From Candidatus Formimonas warabiya (GTDB lineage Bacteria; Bacillota; Dehalobacteriia; Dehalobacteriales; Dehalobacteriaceae): a DNA stretch of 64,000 bases. The stretch spans positions 756,903 through 820,902 of the forward strand of contig NZ_CP017634.1 in the NCBI RefSeq assembly GCF_002777255.1, read 5' to 3'. This document shows, piece by piece, positions 44,556-53,043 of the stretch. The position numbers were made by a program, and so were the translations under genes. How positions within the stretch are numbered: the stretch's first letter is position 1; each line of letters opens with the position of its first letter. Below the pieces are notes generated by a model that saw only the letters and a program-made list of their open reading frames with translations, searched no databases and was not told the DNA's origin.

Positions 44556-45770
44556 ATGTCTGTTTTTTCCTATAAAGTTCGCGACCTAAGTGGGAGAGTC
44601 CTTTCGGGGACCATGGAAGCGGAAAACGAGCGCAAGGTGGTAGAATACCTGCGGAGCAGAGAATATTTCATTACCGAAATTGCTCCCCAAAGGATCCGGA
44701 ACTATAACATTAACGTGCCCCGGTACTATCCCAAGGTTAAAGCGAAAGATATGGCCATGTTTTGCCGCCAGTTGGCTACCTTAATGAATGCCGGAGTGCC
44801 GATTCTGGCTTGTTTAAAGATTCTGCAAATTCAATCGGAGAACTTCCGGTTGAAGAATGCTTTGGGCCAGGTGATTTCCAACCTGGAAAGCGGAAATTCC
44901 TTCGCTAATTCCATCCGGCCCTTTCCCCATGTCTTCCCGGAAATCTTGGTCAGCATGGTGGAAACGGGGGAAATCAGCGGCGCTTTGGACGAAGTGATGG
45001 ACCGGCTGGCAAGCCATTTTGAGCGGGAACATGAGATCCGGGAAAAAACCAAATCCGCCATGACCTATCCCATTGTAATTATGGTGGTTTCCACCATTGC
45101 CATTACCTTTATGCTGGTATTTATGCTGCCGAAAATTATCGGCATGATGCCCGATACGGGAGAACCGCTGCCTCTGCCCACGAGAATGGTTTTAGGAGTA
45201 AGCGACGCCATGCGCCATTTTTGGTGGCTCATTATAGTTGTCCTGATCGGGGTTTTTTTGGGATTAAGAAAAACGGTGGGTTTAAAAAATATTAAAGAGC
45301 TGTTAGATGCCTTAAGTTTGAAGGTTCCTATTTTTGGAAAGCTGATTTGCCAAATGATCGTCAGTCGGTTTGCCCGCTCCTTGGGTACCATGTTAAAGTC
45401 CGGCGTGGGCATTCTGGATGCCCTGGGAACAGTACAGCGGACTCTGGGCAATAAGGTAATGGCCAAGGAAATAGAGCTGGCCCGGGAAAGTATTCTCCGG
45501 GGCAAAGGGATTGCTGATCCCTTAGAAGATTCCAGGTATTTTCCTCCTATTGCGGTGCAGATGATTGCCATCGGAGAGGAAAGCGGTGCTCTGGATACTC
45601 TTTTAGAAAAAGTAGCCGTGTTTTATGACCGGGAAGTGGACAACATGTTGTCCAGGCTTTCTACCATGGTGGAACCAATAATGATTGTGGGATTAGGCCT
45701 GATTTTGGGATTTATTATTATTGCCATGATGTTGCCATTACTTACCATCATGACAACAGTACCGCAGTAA
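44556..45770 (+). CDS. pilC: Type IV pilus inner-membrane platform protein PilC
   Basis: A 404-residue polytopic protein with two T2SSF domains: KAKDMAMFCRQLATLMNAGVPILACL and the repeated FARSLGTMLKSGVGILDALG. Membrane helices lie at about 170-190, 220-240 and 380-400, and PMIIVGLGLILGF-like residues close the protein (here EPIMIVGLGLILGF). PilC transmits the PilB/PilT motor action to pilin polymerisation. It is the first gene after the c-di-GMP riboswitch. ATG 44556 follows GAGGAGAAGGAC. Confidence 0.95.
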   Translation: MSVFSYKVRDLSGRVLSGTMEAENERKVVEYLRSREYFITEIAPQRIRNYNINVPRYYPKVKAKDMAMFCRQLATLMNAGVPILACLKILQIQSENFRLKNALGQVISNLESGNSFANSIRPFPHVFPEILVSMVETGEISGALDEVMDRLASHFEREHEIREKTKSAMTYPIVIMVVSTIAITFMLVFMLPKIIGMMPDTGEPLPLPTRMVLGVSDAMRHFWWLIIVVLIGVFLGLRKTVGLKNIKELLDALSLKVPIFGKLICQMIVSRFARSLGTMLKSGVGILDALGTVQRTLGNKVMAKEIELARESILRGKGIADPLEDSRYFPPIAVQMIAIGEESGALDTLLEKVAVFYDREVDNMLSRLSTMVEPIMIVGLGLILGFIIIAMMLPLLTIMTTVPQ

Positions 45771-45801
45771 GAAAAATAACGAACAACAAAAAGGGTGATG
45801 C

Positions 45802-46131
45802 ATGGTGCTGAGGATACTCAAAAAAAGAATTAATAATGAACGTGGCTTTACCCTGATTGAATTAATGGTAGTGCTAATGATATTAGGAATCCTGGTATCC
45901 ATTGCCATTCCCCGTTTTACGAACAAAATACCCGAAGCCCAGAAAGTGAAAACTAAGGCTGACCTTACCATTATTCAAAATGCAGTAGATTTATATTATT
46001 TGGATTTTGGTGAGTATCCTACCGAAACAAGTCAGTTAGTGGAGGAAGGTTATCTCGCTAAGGATCCTGTAAAAGTAAATAGCGAAGAACATTATACGAT
46101 TGATCCTGATGACGGGATTGTATCTGAATAA
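45802..46131 (+). CDS. Type IV pilin (GspG-like), first copy
   Basis: A 109-residue prepilin. The leader MVLRILKKRINNERG is cleaved before FTLIELMVVLMILGILVSIAIPRF by PilD; the conserved Glu at position 5 is present. The mature part resembles GspG/PilA, with IIQNAVDLYYLDFGEYPTETSQLVEEGYL. It is a close paralogue of the next gene and carries a DPDDGI tail. ATG 45802 follows AAAGGGTGATGC. It could be a second major pilin or an accessory subunit. Confidence 0.92.
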   Translation: MVLRILKKRINNERGFTLIELMVVLMILGILVSIAIPRFTNKIPEAQKVKTKADLTIIQNAVDLYYLDFGEYPTETSQLVEEGYLAKDPVKVNSEEHYTIDPDDGIVSE

Positions 46132-46254
46132 GACATTAATTTTGATCGAACTGTTAAATCTAAAAAGGGGTTATCTTTTGCCAGGCAAATTGACTGGCAG
46201 AACATTAGATATTATTTTTTGAGGTCTTAGAAATTTTAAAAAGGAGGTGAAAAC

Positions 46255-46608
46255 ATGTTACAGAAAATCCGAAAAATGATCCAAAATGAAAAAGGATTTA
46301 CCCTTATTGAGTTAATGGTGGTGGTCGTTATTCTTGGCATTCTGGCAGCAATTGCTATTCCTCGTTTTACCGATAAGAGTGCTCAGGCTGAAAAAGCCAG
46401 AGAAGCTGCGGACATTAAAATAATACAAAATGCGGTAGACTTGTATTATTTTGACAACAAAGCGTATCCTGGTACTTTGGATGGAGACACTACTCCTACT
46501 GATCTTGACAATTTAGTTCCTAAATATCTGCAGGCCGTGCCAGACGATATTACTTCGATTGATTTTGGAGAAGATGGTGTAGTTCAAGCTATTACATACA
46601 AAGATTAA
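46255..46608 (+). CDS. Type IV pilin (PilA-like), second copy
   Basis: A 117-residue prepilin with leader MLQKIRKMIQNEKG before FTLIELMVVVVILGILAAIAIPRF. The mature region has DIKIIQNAVDLYYFDNKAYPGT and a threonine-rich loop. It has a strong AAAAGGAGGTGAAAAC ribosome site, better than its paralogue's, and a perfect palindrome just after its stop. That arrangement is typical of an abundant major pilin transcript. The two pilins are tandem duplicates with divergent C-termini. Confidence 0.93.
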   Translation: MLQKIRKMIQNEKGFTLIELMVVVVILGILAAIAIPRFTDKSAQAEKAREAADIKIIQNAVDLYYFDNKAYPGTLDGDTTPTDLDNLVPKYLQAVPDDITSIDFGEDGVVQAITYKD

Positions 46609-46615
46609 GAGTTTC

Positions 46616-46641
46616 ATGACAGGGCCATATGGCCCTGTCAT
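46616..46641 (+). terminator. Perfect palindrome after the second pilin
   Basis: Twenty-six bases with exact self-complementarity (ATGACAGGGCCAT / ATGGCCCTGTCAT). No T run follows, so it is more likely a transcript-stabilising or attenuating stem-loop than a full terminator. Confidence 0.6.
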
Positions 46642-46663
46642 ACCCCTACTTTTGAGGTGAACA

Positions 46664-47413
46664 ATGGAATTTTTTATCCTTTTTATTTTTGGATTAATCA
46701 TAGGAAGTTTTCTTAATGTTTGCATCAGCCGGATTCCCCGGGGAGAATCGATTGTTTTTCCGCCCAGCCGTTGCGAAGCATGTGGCACGAATCTAAAGCC
46801 CTTTGACCTGGTTCCAGTAGCCAGTTTTTTGTTATTAAGGGGCAAATGCCGCTACTGTGGGTGTAGGCTTTCCTGGCGCTATCCGGGTATAGAAGTGCTG
46901 ACCGGAGTACTTTTTATCCTTTTATATCAGAATTTTGGAGTTGCGAAAAACCTGATTCCTGCTCTCTTTTTGATAAGTCTTTTGATCATAGTTTCTTTTA
47001 TTGACATGGATCATTACCGTATTCCCGACCTTTTAATCATTTTTGGATTAGGGACGGGGATCGTGTTTCAGATATTGATTCCGTCTATAAGATTTAGCGA
47101 TTCTCTTCTCGGCCTAATCGTAGGCGGTGGCATCCTCTTTACGCTTGCTCTAGTCAGCCGAGGGGGCATGGGCGGGGGAGACATAAAACTGGGTGGATTA
47201 ATCGGCTTTTTCCTGGGATGGAGATTTATCCTGCTGTCCTTGTTTCTGGCTGCCTTATTGGCATCTATCATCGGTTTGGCTTTGATGCTAGTCAAGAAAA
47301 AGTCCCGGAAGGACCCTATTCCTTTTGGTCCCTTTTTATCTTTGGGGGCCATAATATCTGTACTCTGGGGAAATGATCTTATTTTATGGTACGTAAATAG
47401 TTTTTTCCAATAA
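46664..47413 (+). CDS. pilD: Prepilin peptidase PilD
   Basis: A 249-residue bifunctional leader peptidase and N-methyltransferase. The cytoplasmic loop has the zinc cysteines CEACG...CRYCG and SWRYPGIEVLTG. The catalytic aspartates lie in DMDHYRIPD and GMGGGDIKLGG. There are seven to eight membrane helices in total. It processes all prepilins in this locus. ATG 46664 follows TTTGAGGTGAAC. Confidence 0.95.
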   Translation: MEFFILFIFGLIIGSFLNVCISRIPRGESIVFPPSRCEACGTNLKPFDLVPVASFLLLRGKCRYCGCRLSWRYPGIEVLTGVLFILLYQNFGVAKNLIPALFLISLLIIVSFIDMDHYRIPDLLIIFGLGTGIVFQILIPSIRFSDSLLGLIVGGGILFTLALVSRGGMGGGDIKLGGLIGFFLGWRFILLSLFLAALLASIIGLALMLVKKKSRKDPIPFGPFLSLGAIISVLWGNDLILWYVNSFFQ

Positions 47414-47452
47414 GCGAATATTCAAGTCTGGCGGAAACGTTGAGGGTGCAAA

Positions 47453-49375
47453 ATGCCGTTAATTGAAGTAGAACGTAAAACAAATGTGGTCTTATTATTA
47501 TTAATGTCTATTCTGGGATTGACAGCGGTTTTCCAGGCCGGCTACAGTCATGAAATGGTCTACTATTCTTATTTAGTAGTAGTTCCCTTGACCATGTATT
47601 ATTTGCTTAAAGGCATCCCTAGCAATTCTTTTTCTGTAGTGCTGCATTTGCCCATACTTTGTTTTTTGTTTTTCAGTGCCATTTCTTTAATATGGACCAT
47701 TAATATTAATGAGTCGCTAGGGGAACTATATAAGCTTGTTTTCTATCTCCTCCTTTATTATCTGGCCGGAGCCTATCTGAAAGAAAAAGATGTGGAAAAA
47801 CTGGTAGCGGCTGTATTGATTATCGGGACATTTATAGCCCTTTTAGGAATTTTACTATTTTTATTGGTCCATTCTCGCCGCATCATTTCCGTGTTTAACA
47901 ATCCCAACCCTTTTGGCATGTATTTGGCGATGCTAAGTTTGGCCGGAATAGGTATTTATCTCCATGGGGCGAAAAACAGATGGCTGGCAGTCTCTTTGGT
48001 CATCATTACGGATGCGCTGGTACTAACCGGTTCCCGGGGATCCCTCCTGGCTTATGCCATTGCCTTTCCCATTTTATTACTATTTGTTCCCAGGGAACAG
48101 CTTTTTGGTAAATGTCAAAAAGCCTTCCTTTTATTTTTCGTGGTAGCTATCAGTACTTTTATTATCAGCTCTGTGGCGCCTTGGCTCCAAAATCTTGGGT
48201 TGAATTTCAATTTTTTGAATCAACTAGTTATCCGGGACAGTTCTCTGGAATCCACTTCCGTAGTGGGCCGCTTGGCCTTCTGGAAAGTCGCCTGGAACAT
48301 GATTATGGCCCGTCCTTTTACAGGATTTGGGCTAGGTACATATCACATAGCCTATAATTCTTTTCGTAATGATGACAAATGGTGGGCCTTGTTTGCCCAT
48401 AACAATTACCTCCAGATTTGGGCGGAAACCGGGATATTTACACTTCTTTCTTTTTTAGCTTTTTTCTTTCTTTTTTATCTGTTTGCCGTTAGCCAGATAA
48501 AGGCTGTTCGAAAAACCGGGATTTACCAGGGCATTCTTGCTGCCGGCTTCGCTTTTTTATTGCATACTTTTGTGGATTTTACCTGGAATATACCTACGGT
48601 AACCATTTTGTTTTGGACATTCCTGGGTTGTGTTACTGCTCTTCAGTCTCCAGAGCACCACTATTTTGCGGAGGGGAGAAGGCATCCTTCCCATTGTCTT
48701 GCGGCTGCCTTGATTTTTATCTTTCTTTTGGGCAGCGGACAACAATTGCTAGCTTATCGTGTGGCCCTACTGGGAGAAAAAGCCCAGGATGCAGGCGAAC
48801 ATCAGGAAGCAATAAATCAGTATCAACTGGCCTGTAGGATATTTCCTTACCGGGCCGAGTATTTCGGTAAACAATCAGAAAATTATTATGATCTTTATTT
48901 AGAATCAAAAGATCCGGTCTTACTAGACCAAGCAGTTAATTTGCGTCAGAAAGCGATTAATCTGAGTCCTTATGAGTACGAAAACTACGGAATTTTAGGC
49001 CGAATCCTGTGGGATGAAGGACGAAGAGACGAGGCTGAAAAATATTTGCGTCAGGCGGTGCATTTGGGCGGCTTTACTCCTACGCCTTTCCTTAATCTAG
49101 GGTACTTTTATCTCTCTCAGGAGAAATTTGCGGAGGCGGAAAGGGTGTTGAGTCAAGGTTTAGCACAAAGTATTTTTGCTTATAGGAATGCTCCCGGTTC
49201 AGGAGAGAAGACACGGGTTACTGAAGCGCAGGTGCAAATGCACTTAGGTCTGGCCATAATTTATCATAGTCAAGAACTGTATAACAAGGAGAAAGAACAA
49301 CTTCAATCCATATTGAGGCTGGATCCCCACAATTCCGTAGCCCAGCGCCAACTCGATAAATTTCAGCAGGAATAA
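47453..49375 (+). CDS. O-antigen ligase/Wzy-like membrane protein with TPR tail
   Basis: A 640-residue protein. About 430 residues form 11-12 membrane helices with the Wzy_C/O-antigen ligase core (VVGRLAFWKVAWNMIMARPFTGFGLGTYH, HNNYLQIWAETG). A TPR region (about 445-640, e.g. GEHQEAINQYQLACRIFPYRAEY and DEAEKYLRQAVHLGG) follows. Homologous proteins in pilus loci transfer glycans to pilin (PglL/TfpW type). Its position between pilD and the minor pilins supports pilin glycosylation, but polysaccharide polymerisation is equally possible. ATG 47453 is preceded by only a weak ribosome site. Confidence 0.85.
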   Translation: MPLIEVERKTNVVLLLLMSILGLTAVFQAGYSHEMVYYSYLVVVPLTMYYLLKGIPSNSFSVVLHLPILCFLFFSAISLIWTININESLGELYKLVFYLLLYYLAGAYLKEKDVEKLVAAVLIIGTFIALLGILLFLLVHSRRIISVFNNPNPFGMYLAMLSLAGIGIYLHGAKNRWLAVSLVIITDALVLTGSRGSLLAYAIAFPILLLFVPREQLFGKCQKAFLLFFVVAISTFIISSVAPWLQNLGLNFNFLNQLVIRDSSLESTSVVGRLAFWKVAWNMIMARPFTGFGLGTYHIAYNSFRNDDKWWALFAHNNYLQIWAETGIFTLLSFLAFFFLFYLFAVSQIKAVRKTGIYQGILAAGFAFLLHTFVDFTWNIPTVTILFWTFLGCVTALQSPEHHYFAEGRRHPSHCLAAALIFIFLLGSGQQLLAYRVALLGEKAQDAGEHQEAINQYQLACRIFPYRAEYFGKQSENYYDLYLESKDPVLLDQAVNLRQKAINLSPYEYENYGILGRILWDEGRRDEAEKYLRQAVHLGGFTPTPFLNLGYFYLSQEKFAEAERVLSQGLAQSIFAYRNAPGSGEKTRVTEAQVQMHLGLAIIYHSQELYNKEKEQLQSILRLDPHNSVAQRQLDKFQQE

Positions 49376-49446
49376 TGGGCGAGAGGAAAACTTTCTTTTT
49401 TTGTCGAATAATAAAGGTTAATTATTAGGTTGTTGAGGATTTTATC

Positions 49447-49908
49447 ATGAAAAAAAAATTATTTAACGAAAAAGGTTTTACTTTTTTAGAAATGTTAATT
49501 GTGATTATTATTCTTGGGATTCTTGTAACGATCGCTTACCCGAAATTTGAAAAAGAAAAAGCCCGGTGGGAATTAAATATGGCAGCCAGACAGATGGTCA
49601 GTGATATTCGGCTGTGGCAGCAAAAGGCAATTGTGGAACAAAAAATTTTTACCTTATTGATAAATAGAGAGGAGAAGATATACCACATAAAGGAAAAGGA
49701 AAGTAATACAATAAAGTACACAGGTGATCTAAGCAATTTGATTGAGTCTGTCAATTTCACGACTAATTTTAATATTATTGATCTTTATCCTGACGGAACT
49801 ACTAATAAAGCGGGACATTTTACATTAACAAACAAATTTGGCGCTAGGAAGTATGTGATAATCTTGAATACTACGGGACGGGTACGGATTTCCGACACAG
49901 CCTCGTAA
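49447..49908 (+). CDS. Minor pilin, GspH/FimT-like
   Basis: A 153-residue prepilin with leader MKKKLFNEKG and mature start FTFLEMLIVIIILGILVTIAYPKF; Glu5 is present. The following WELNMAARQMVSDIRLWQQKAI is the GspH/FimT pattern, with a beta-rich C-terminal domain. Such minor pilins prime pilus assembly. This is the first of four consecutive minor pilin genes ordered H-V-W-X-like. ATG 49447 lacks a strong ribosome site, and no terminator separates it from the previous gene. Confidence 0.9.
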   Translation: MKKKLFNEKGFTFLEMLIVIIILGILVTIAYPKFEKEKARWELNMAARQMVSDIRLWQQKAIVEQKIFTLLINREEKIYHIKEKESNTIKYTGDLSNLIESVNFTTNFNIIDLYPDGTTNKAGHFTLTNKFGARKYVIILNTTGRVRISDTAS

Positions 49909-49943
49909 GAAAATTTCCCCCGGGTTATTTGGAGGTAATGTAT

Positions 49944-50321
49944 ATGTCTTGTAAAAATGAGGATGGTTTCACTTTTTTGGAAGTAGTTCTTTCCCTTCTT
50001 ATTATCGGCATAATCCTGGTTCCTATGTTAAATTTGTTTTACGGAAGCCAGCAACGTTCTGACAGGTCTACTGAAACAACAATTGCCGTTAACCTTGCCC
50101 AAGAAATAATGGAAGAGAAGGTGGCACAAGATCCCGCTGTAATTGAGGCAAACCCCGATTCTTGGGCAGAATTTGAAGATAATCCAGGCTATTTTTACCA
50201 GGTGGAAGTTACTAAAAATAACGAGTTGTTGAACCTATACACCATTGATATCAGAGTGCAATACCGGGTCGGAGGAATCACTCAAAATCTTGAAATATCA
50301 ACCTACTCAGCTGGTAGATAG
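49944..50321 (+). CDS. Minor pilin, PilV/GspI-like
   Basis: A 125-residue prepilin starting MSCKNEDG with mature FTFLEVVLSLLIIGIILVPMLNLFYG; Glu5 is present. The AVNLAQEIMEEKVAQDP segment is typical of PilV/GspI. ATG 49944 is selected because GGAGGT at 49931-49936 is correctly spaced; ATG 49938 is too close and TTG 49929 precedes it. The pilW-like gene begins 11 bp after its stop. Confidence 0.9.
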   Translation: MSCKNEDGFTFLEVVLSLLIIGIILVPMLNLFYGSQQRSDRSTETTIAVNLAQEIMEEKVAQDPAVIEANPDSWAEFEDNPGYFYQVEVTKNNELLNLYTIDIRVQYRVGGITQNLEISTYSAGR

Positions 50322-50332
50322 GTGGAAATACC

Positions 50333-50827
50333 ATGAAAAATGATCAAGGGTTTACCTTAATTGAAACGATTATGGCCATGGCGTTATTGGGATTAGTTCT
50401 TATTACCGCATACAGTTTTATGTTTTCCGGTTTAAAGTCCTGGACCCATGGAGAGGATCATATAGATGTCATGCAAAATCTGCGTGCTGGAATGGATTTA
50501 ATGATTCGCGAAATCCGTATGGCCGATGCAGTTAAGACAGCGGGAAGCGATAAGATCGTAATCACGGTACCGAACACAACCTTTTCCGCTTGGGTAGATA
50601 TTTGTTACAGAATTAATGGCAACGAATTAGAAAAACAAAGAGGGTCGGATGGGTTTCAGCCGGTAGTCAGCAGGATCAGTGGCCTTTCTTTTGCGTATGA
50701 TCCTGAGCCAGATCCCAATCATCCGGAGGTCCCTATTAAGACTGTAACGATAACTATGACAGGGAAGAAAAGTAACGGCAGTTTAATCACCCTCAAATCC
50801 AAAGTGTCGTTAAGATCTGTCAATTAA
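50333..50827 (+). CDS. Minor pilin, PilW/GspJ-like
   Basis: A 164-residue prepilin with leader MKNDQG and mature FTLIETIMAMALLGLVLITAYSFMFSGLKSW; Glu5 is present. LRAGMDLMIREIRMADAV is the PilW/GspJ signature. The beta-rich remainder carries YDPEPDPNHPEVPIKTVTITM. It is closely linked to the pilV-like and pilX-like genes and is expected to form part of the pilus tip. Confidence 0.9.
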   Translation: MKNDQGFTLIETIMAMALLGLVLITAYSFMFSGLKSWTHGEDHIDVMQNLRAGMDLMIREIRMADAVKTAGSDKIVITVPNTTFSAWVDICYRINGNELEKQRGSDGFQPVVSRISGLSFAYDPEPDPNHPEVPIKTVTITMTGKKSNGSLITLKSKVSLRSVN

Positions 50828-50847
50828 TGAGACGGGGAGCATGAAAG

Positions 50848-53010
50848 ATGAACGATAAAGGGTCCACCCTGGTGGTAGTAGTGTTTACTATGTTAATTGT
50901 GCTTTTCCTTGGTACAGGTCTTCTGGAGATTTCCACCATGGATTTCATGATGTCTAATAACCAGGTAGATGCAATCAAAGCGTATTATATTGCTGAAGCT
51001 GGGATGAATAAAGCAATTGCAGCATTGCGTCATGATCAAGTAACCCAGAGTACGATACTTGGGTTAAAGGAGAGCAATCTCCCTTATACGCTCCCTTTAG
51101 GGGAAGATTTTGGGGCTACTGAAAATCATGAGGGGAATTTTTCGATTATGGTGACGAAACTAGGTTTAGATCCTGGAAATAAATGGCGCAAACTTATCTT
51201 ATCCTCTACCGGTAAATATGACAAGGCAAAACGAGTAATATTATCTGAGGTGCAAATGAATATTGGCGGCGGCGTATCTCCCTTTTTATCATCGGGAGTC
51301 GCTGTGATCTCTGATGGTAAAGTAACAACAAATAATGAATGTAAAATTACGGGAAATGTCTATGCAAAAGGCAATATTGATATTGGCTCCAGTAAAGCAC
51401 GAATTAATGGAAGTGTTTTTGGGTACGGAGATTCTACTAGAATAGGCAGTAATGACCGAATTACGGGAGACTTAATGAGTTCTGGTACAGTCAATCTTGA
51501 TTCACCAACTTTTATAGATGGTGATTTATTGGGCAGCGTGAAAGTAAGTATTAACTCGTATTCCCATATTGGTGGAGATGTGCAAAGCCAAAATATTGAT
51601 GATTCCGGTTCCGATTGTATTGTTGAAGGTAATTTGTACGGAATTCAAAATGTAAAAACTGGTTCAAATTGGAATGTCTCCAAAGACCTTTTTAGTTCCG
51701 GCACTGTGACCACAGGAAGTTCTTCTACAATTCAAGGAAATCTGTATGGGAAAAGGGATATTTCATTAGGATCAGGTACCCATATCGGTGGTAATATCCA
51801 GGGGAAACAGTTAGTAACTTTAAATTCTAATGCCTATACTGATAAAAATTTATATGGTCAGAGCAACGTTACATTGGAAAGTTCTGCGAAGGTTACCGGC
51901 GATTTATTGAGCAGCGGTAATGTTACGTTAAAAAGTTCCGCGAAGGTCATCCAAAACTTGTATAGTAGTCAGAATATTTTCTTAGAATCAAGTGCCAAGG
52001 CTAACGGAGGAATTCAGGGGGAGGGAACCGTCAGTCTGGGATCCTCCGCCGGTACAGAAGGAAGTATTTTTGCACGGGGTGGAATTAGCATAGGTAGTTC
52101 CGGTAGCGTGCTGGGTGATATGGTTAGTTATGGTGATATTGAACTAAAATCAAGTAATGCCACAGTCCACGGAGATGTATTTGGATTAGGAAGTAATAAA
52201 AGTATTTACGTAAGATCAGATGGGATAGTCAAGGGCACAACGGTTAGCCACGGTAGTCTGTCATCAGAGTGGCATGCTACTTTTGGTAACGATGTTTACG
52301 GAAAAACAGTAAGTTTGGGTGGAGGAAACGCTGTTTCAGGAAATATACATTATGTTCAGCCTCCCTGCAGTTATCCACGTGACTTCCCCGCAAATAAAAT
52401 CAAGCAAATTGAGGAAAGCGAATTCCCCCAGGCCCCGGATTTTCCCAGCTTTCCAAGTTTCCCGGGTTTTCCTGAACCTTCTGCTTTATTTAATATTTTA
52501 ACTACTCCGCCATTTCCGGGGATTCCGCAAGTTACTCCGGAACAGTATCAAGAGGAATCAACAAAGATAACACAGGAAAATATCAACCTATCAAATTTAA
52601 GCAGTGGAGTATATTATGTGGATAATAGTGTATCAAATGTAAATGTTTCCGGAGCATATACCGGTGTTATTACTATCGTATCAAAAGGAAAGATTACTGT
52701 TACCGGTAATATTACAACAGAAGATCATCAGGCAAATGGATTAATGCTATTATCATTTAAAGAAATTTATTTTAACTGGAATATTACGGCGGGAGATGCT
52801 CTGTTTTTCTGCGTGCCCTACAATGGCTCTAATGGACAAATTACTACCAGTAGTAGTTGTAAGCTTCAAGGAGGGGTCATTGCCGGGAATTTTACTTTGG
52901 GAAGCAGTAGTGAGTTGATTTGTGATGACAGTATCAGCCAGAAATTTGGTATCGGCAGTTCAGGAATTAGCTCTGTTGTTGTCAATCATTGGAGTGAAAG
53001 TACTAACTAA
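50848..53010 (+). CDS. Giant PilX-like minor pilin with beta-helix repeats
   Basis: A 720-residue protein. Residues 1-140 are PilX/GspK-like: a short leader MNDKG, the hydrophobic STLVVVVFTMLIVLFLGTG helix without the usual Glu5, and AIKAYYIAEAGMNKAIAAL. Residues about 148-495 hold roughly twenty imperfect repeats of 17-18 residues rich in G, S and N, such as KVTGDLLSSGNVTLKSSA, which should form a right-handed beta-helix like bactofilin-related and DUF7305 proteins. A proline-rich linker (about 500-570) follows, then a second smaller beta domain. Normal PilX is near 160-200 residues. ATG 50848 has only weak ribosome pairing. A large tip adhesin is the likeliest role. Confidence 0.87.
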   Translation: MNDKGSTLVVVVFTMLIVLFLGTGLLEISTMDFMMSNNQVDAIKAYYIAEAGMNKAIAALRHDQVTQSTILGLKESNLPYTLPLGEDFGATENHEGNFSIMVTKLGLDPGNKWRKLILSSTGKYDKAKRVILSEVQMNIGGGVSPFLSSGVAVISDGKVTTNNECKITGNVYAKGNIDIGSSKARINGSVFGYGDSTRIGSNDRITGDLMSSGTVNLDSPTFIDGDLLGSVKVSINSYSHIGGDVQSQNIDDSGSDCIVEGNLYGIQNVKTGSNWNVSKDLFSSGTVTTGSSSTIQGNLYGKRDISLGSGTHIGGNIQGKQLVTLNSNAYTDKNLYGQSNVTLESSAKVTGDLLSSGNVTLKSSAKVIQNLYSSQNIFLESSAKANGGIQGEGTVSLGSSAGTEGSIFARGGISIGSSGSVLGDMVSYGDIELKSSNATVHGDVFGLGSNKSIYVRSDGIVKGTTVSHGSLSSEWHATFGNDVYGKTVSLGGGNAVSGNIHYVQPPCSYPRDFPANKIKQIEESEFPQAPDFPSFPSFPGFPEPSALFNILTTPPFPGIPQVTPEQYQEESTKITQENINLSNLSSGVYYVDNSVSNVNVSGAYTGVITIVSKGKITVTGNITTEDHQANGLMLLSFKEIYFNWNITAGDALFFCVPYNGSNGQITTSSSCKLQGGVIAGNFTLGSSSELICDDSISQKFGIGSSGISSVVVNHWSESTN

Positions 53011-53043
53011 TAGCAGATAAGCTTGCATGAAAGGACAAAAACA

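Noticed and set aside
45065..45571. 168-residue minus-strand open frame
   Set aside because: Antisense to the conserved pilC domain and without recognisable features.
51300..52360. Repeat array that might look like a CRISPR or tandem DNA repeat
   Set aside because: The repetition is at protein level in the PilX-like gene, with variable DNA units and no spacers. It is coding sequence.
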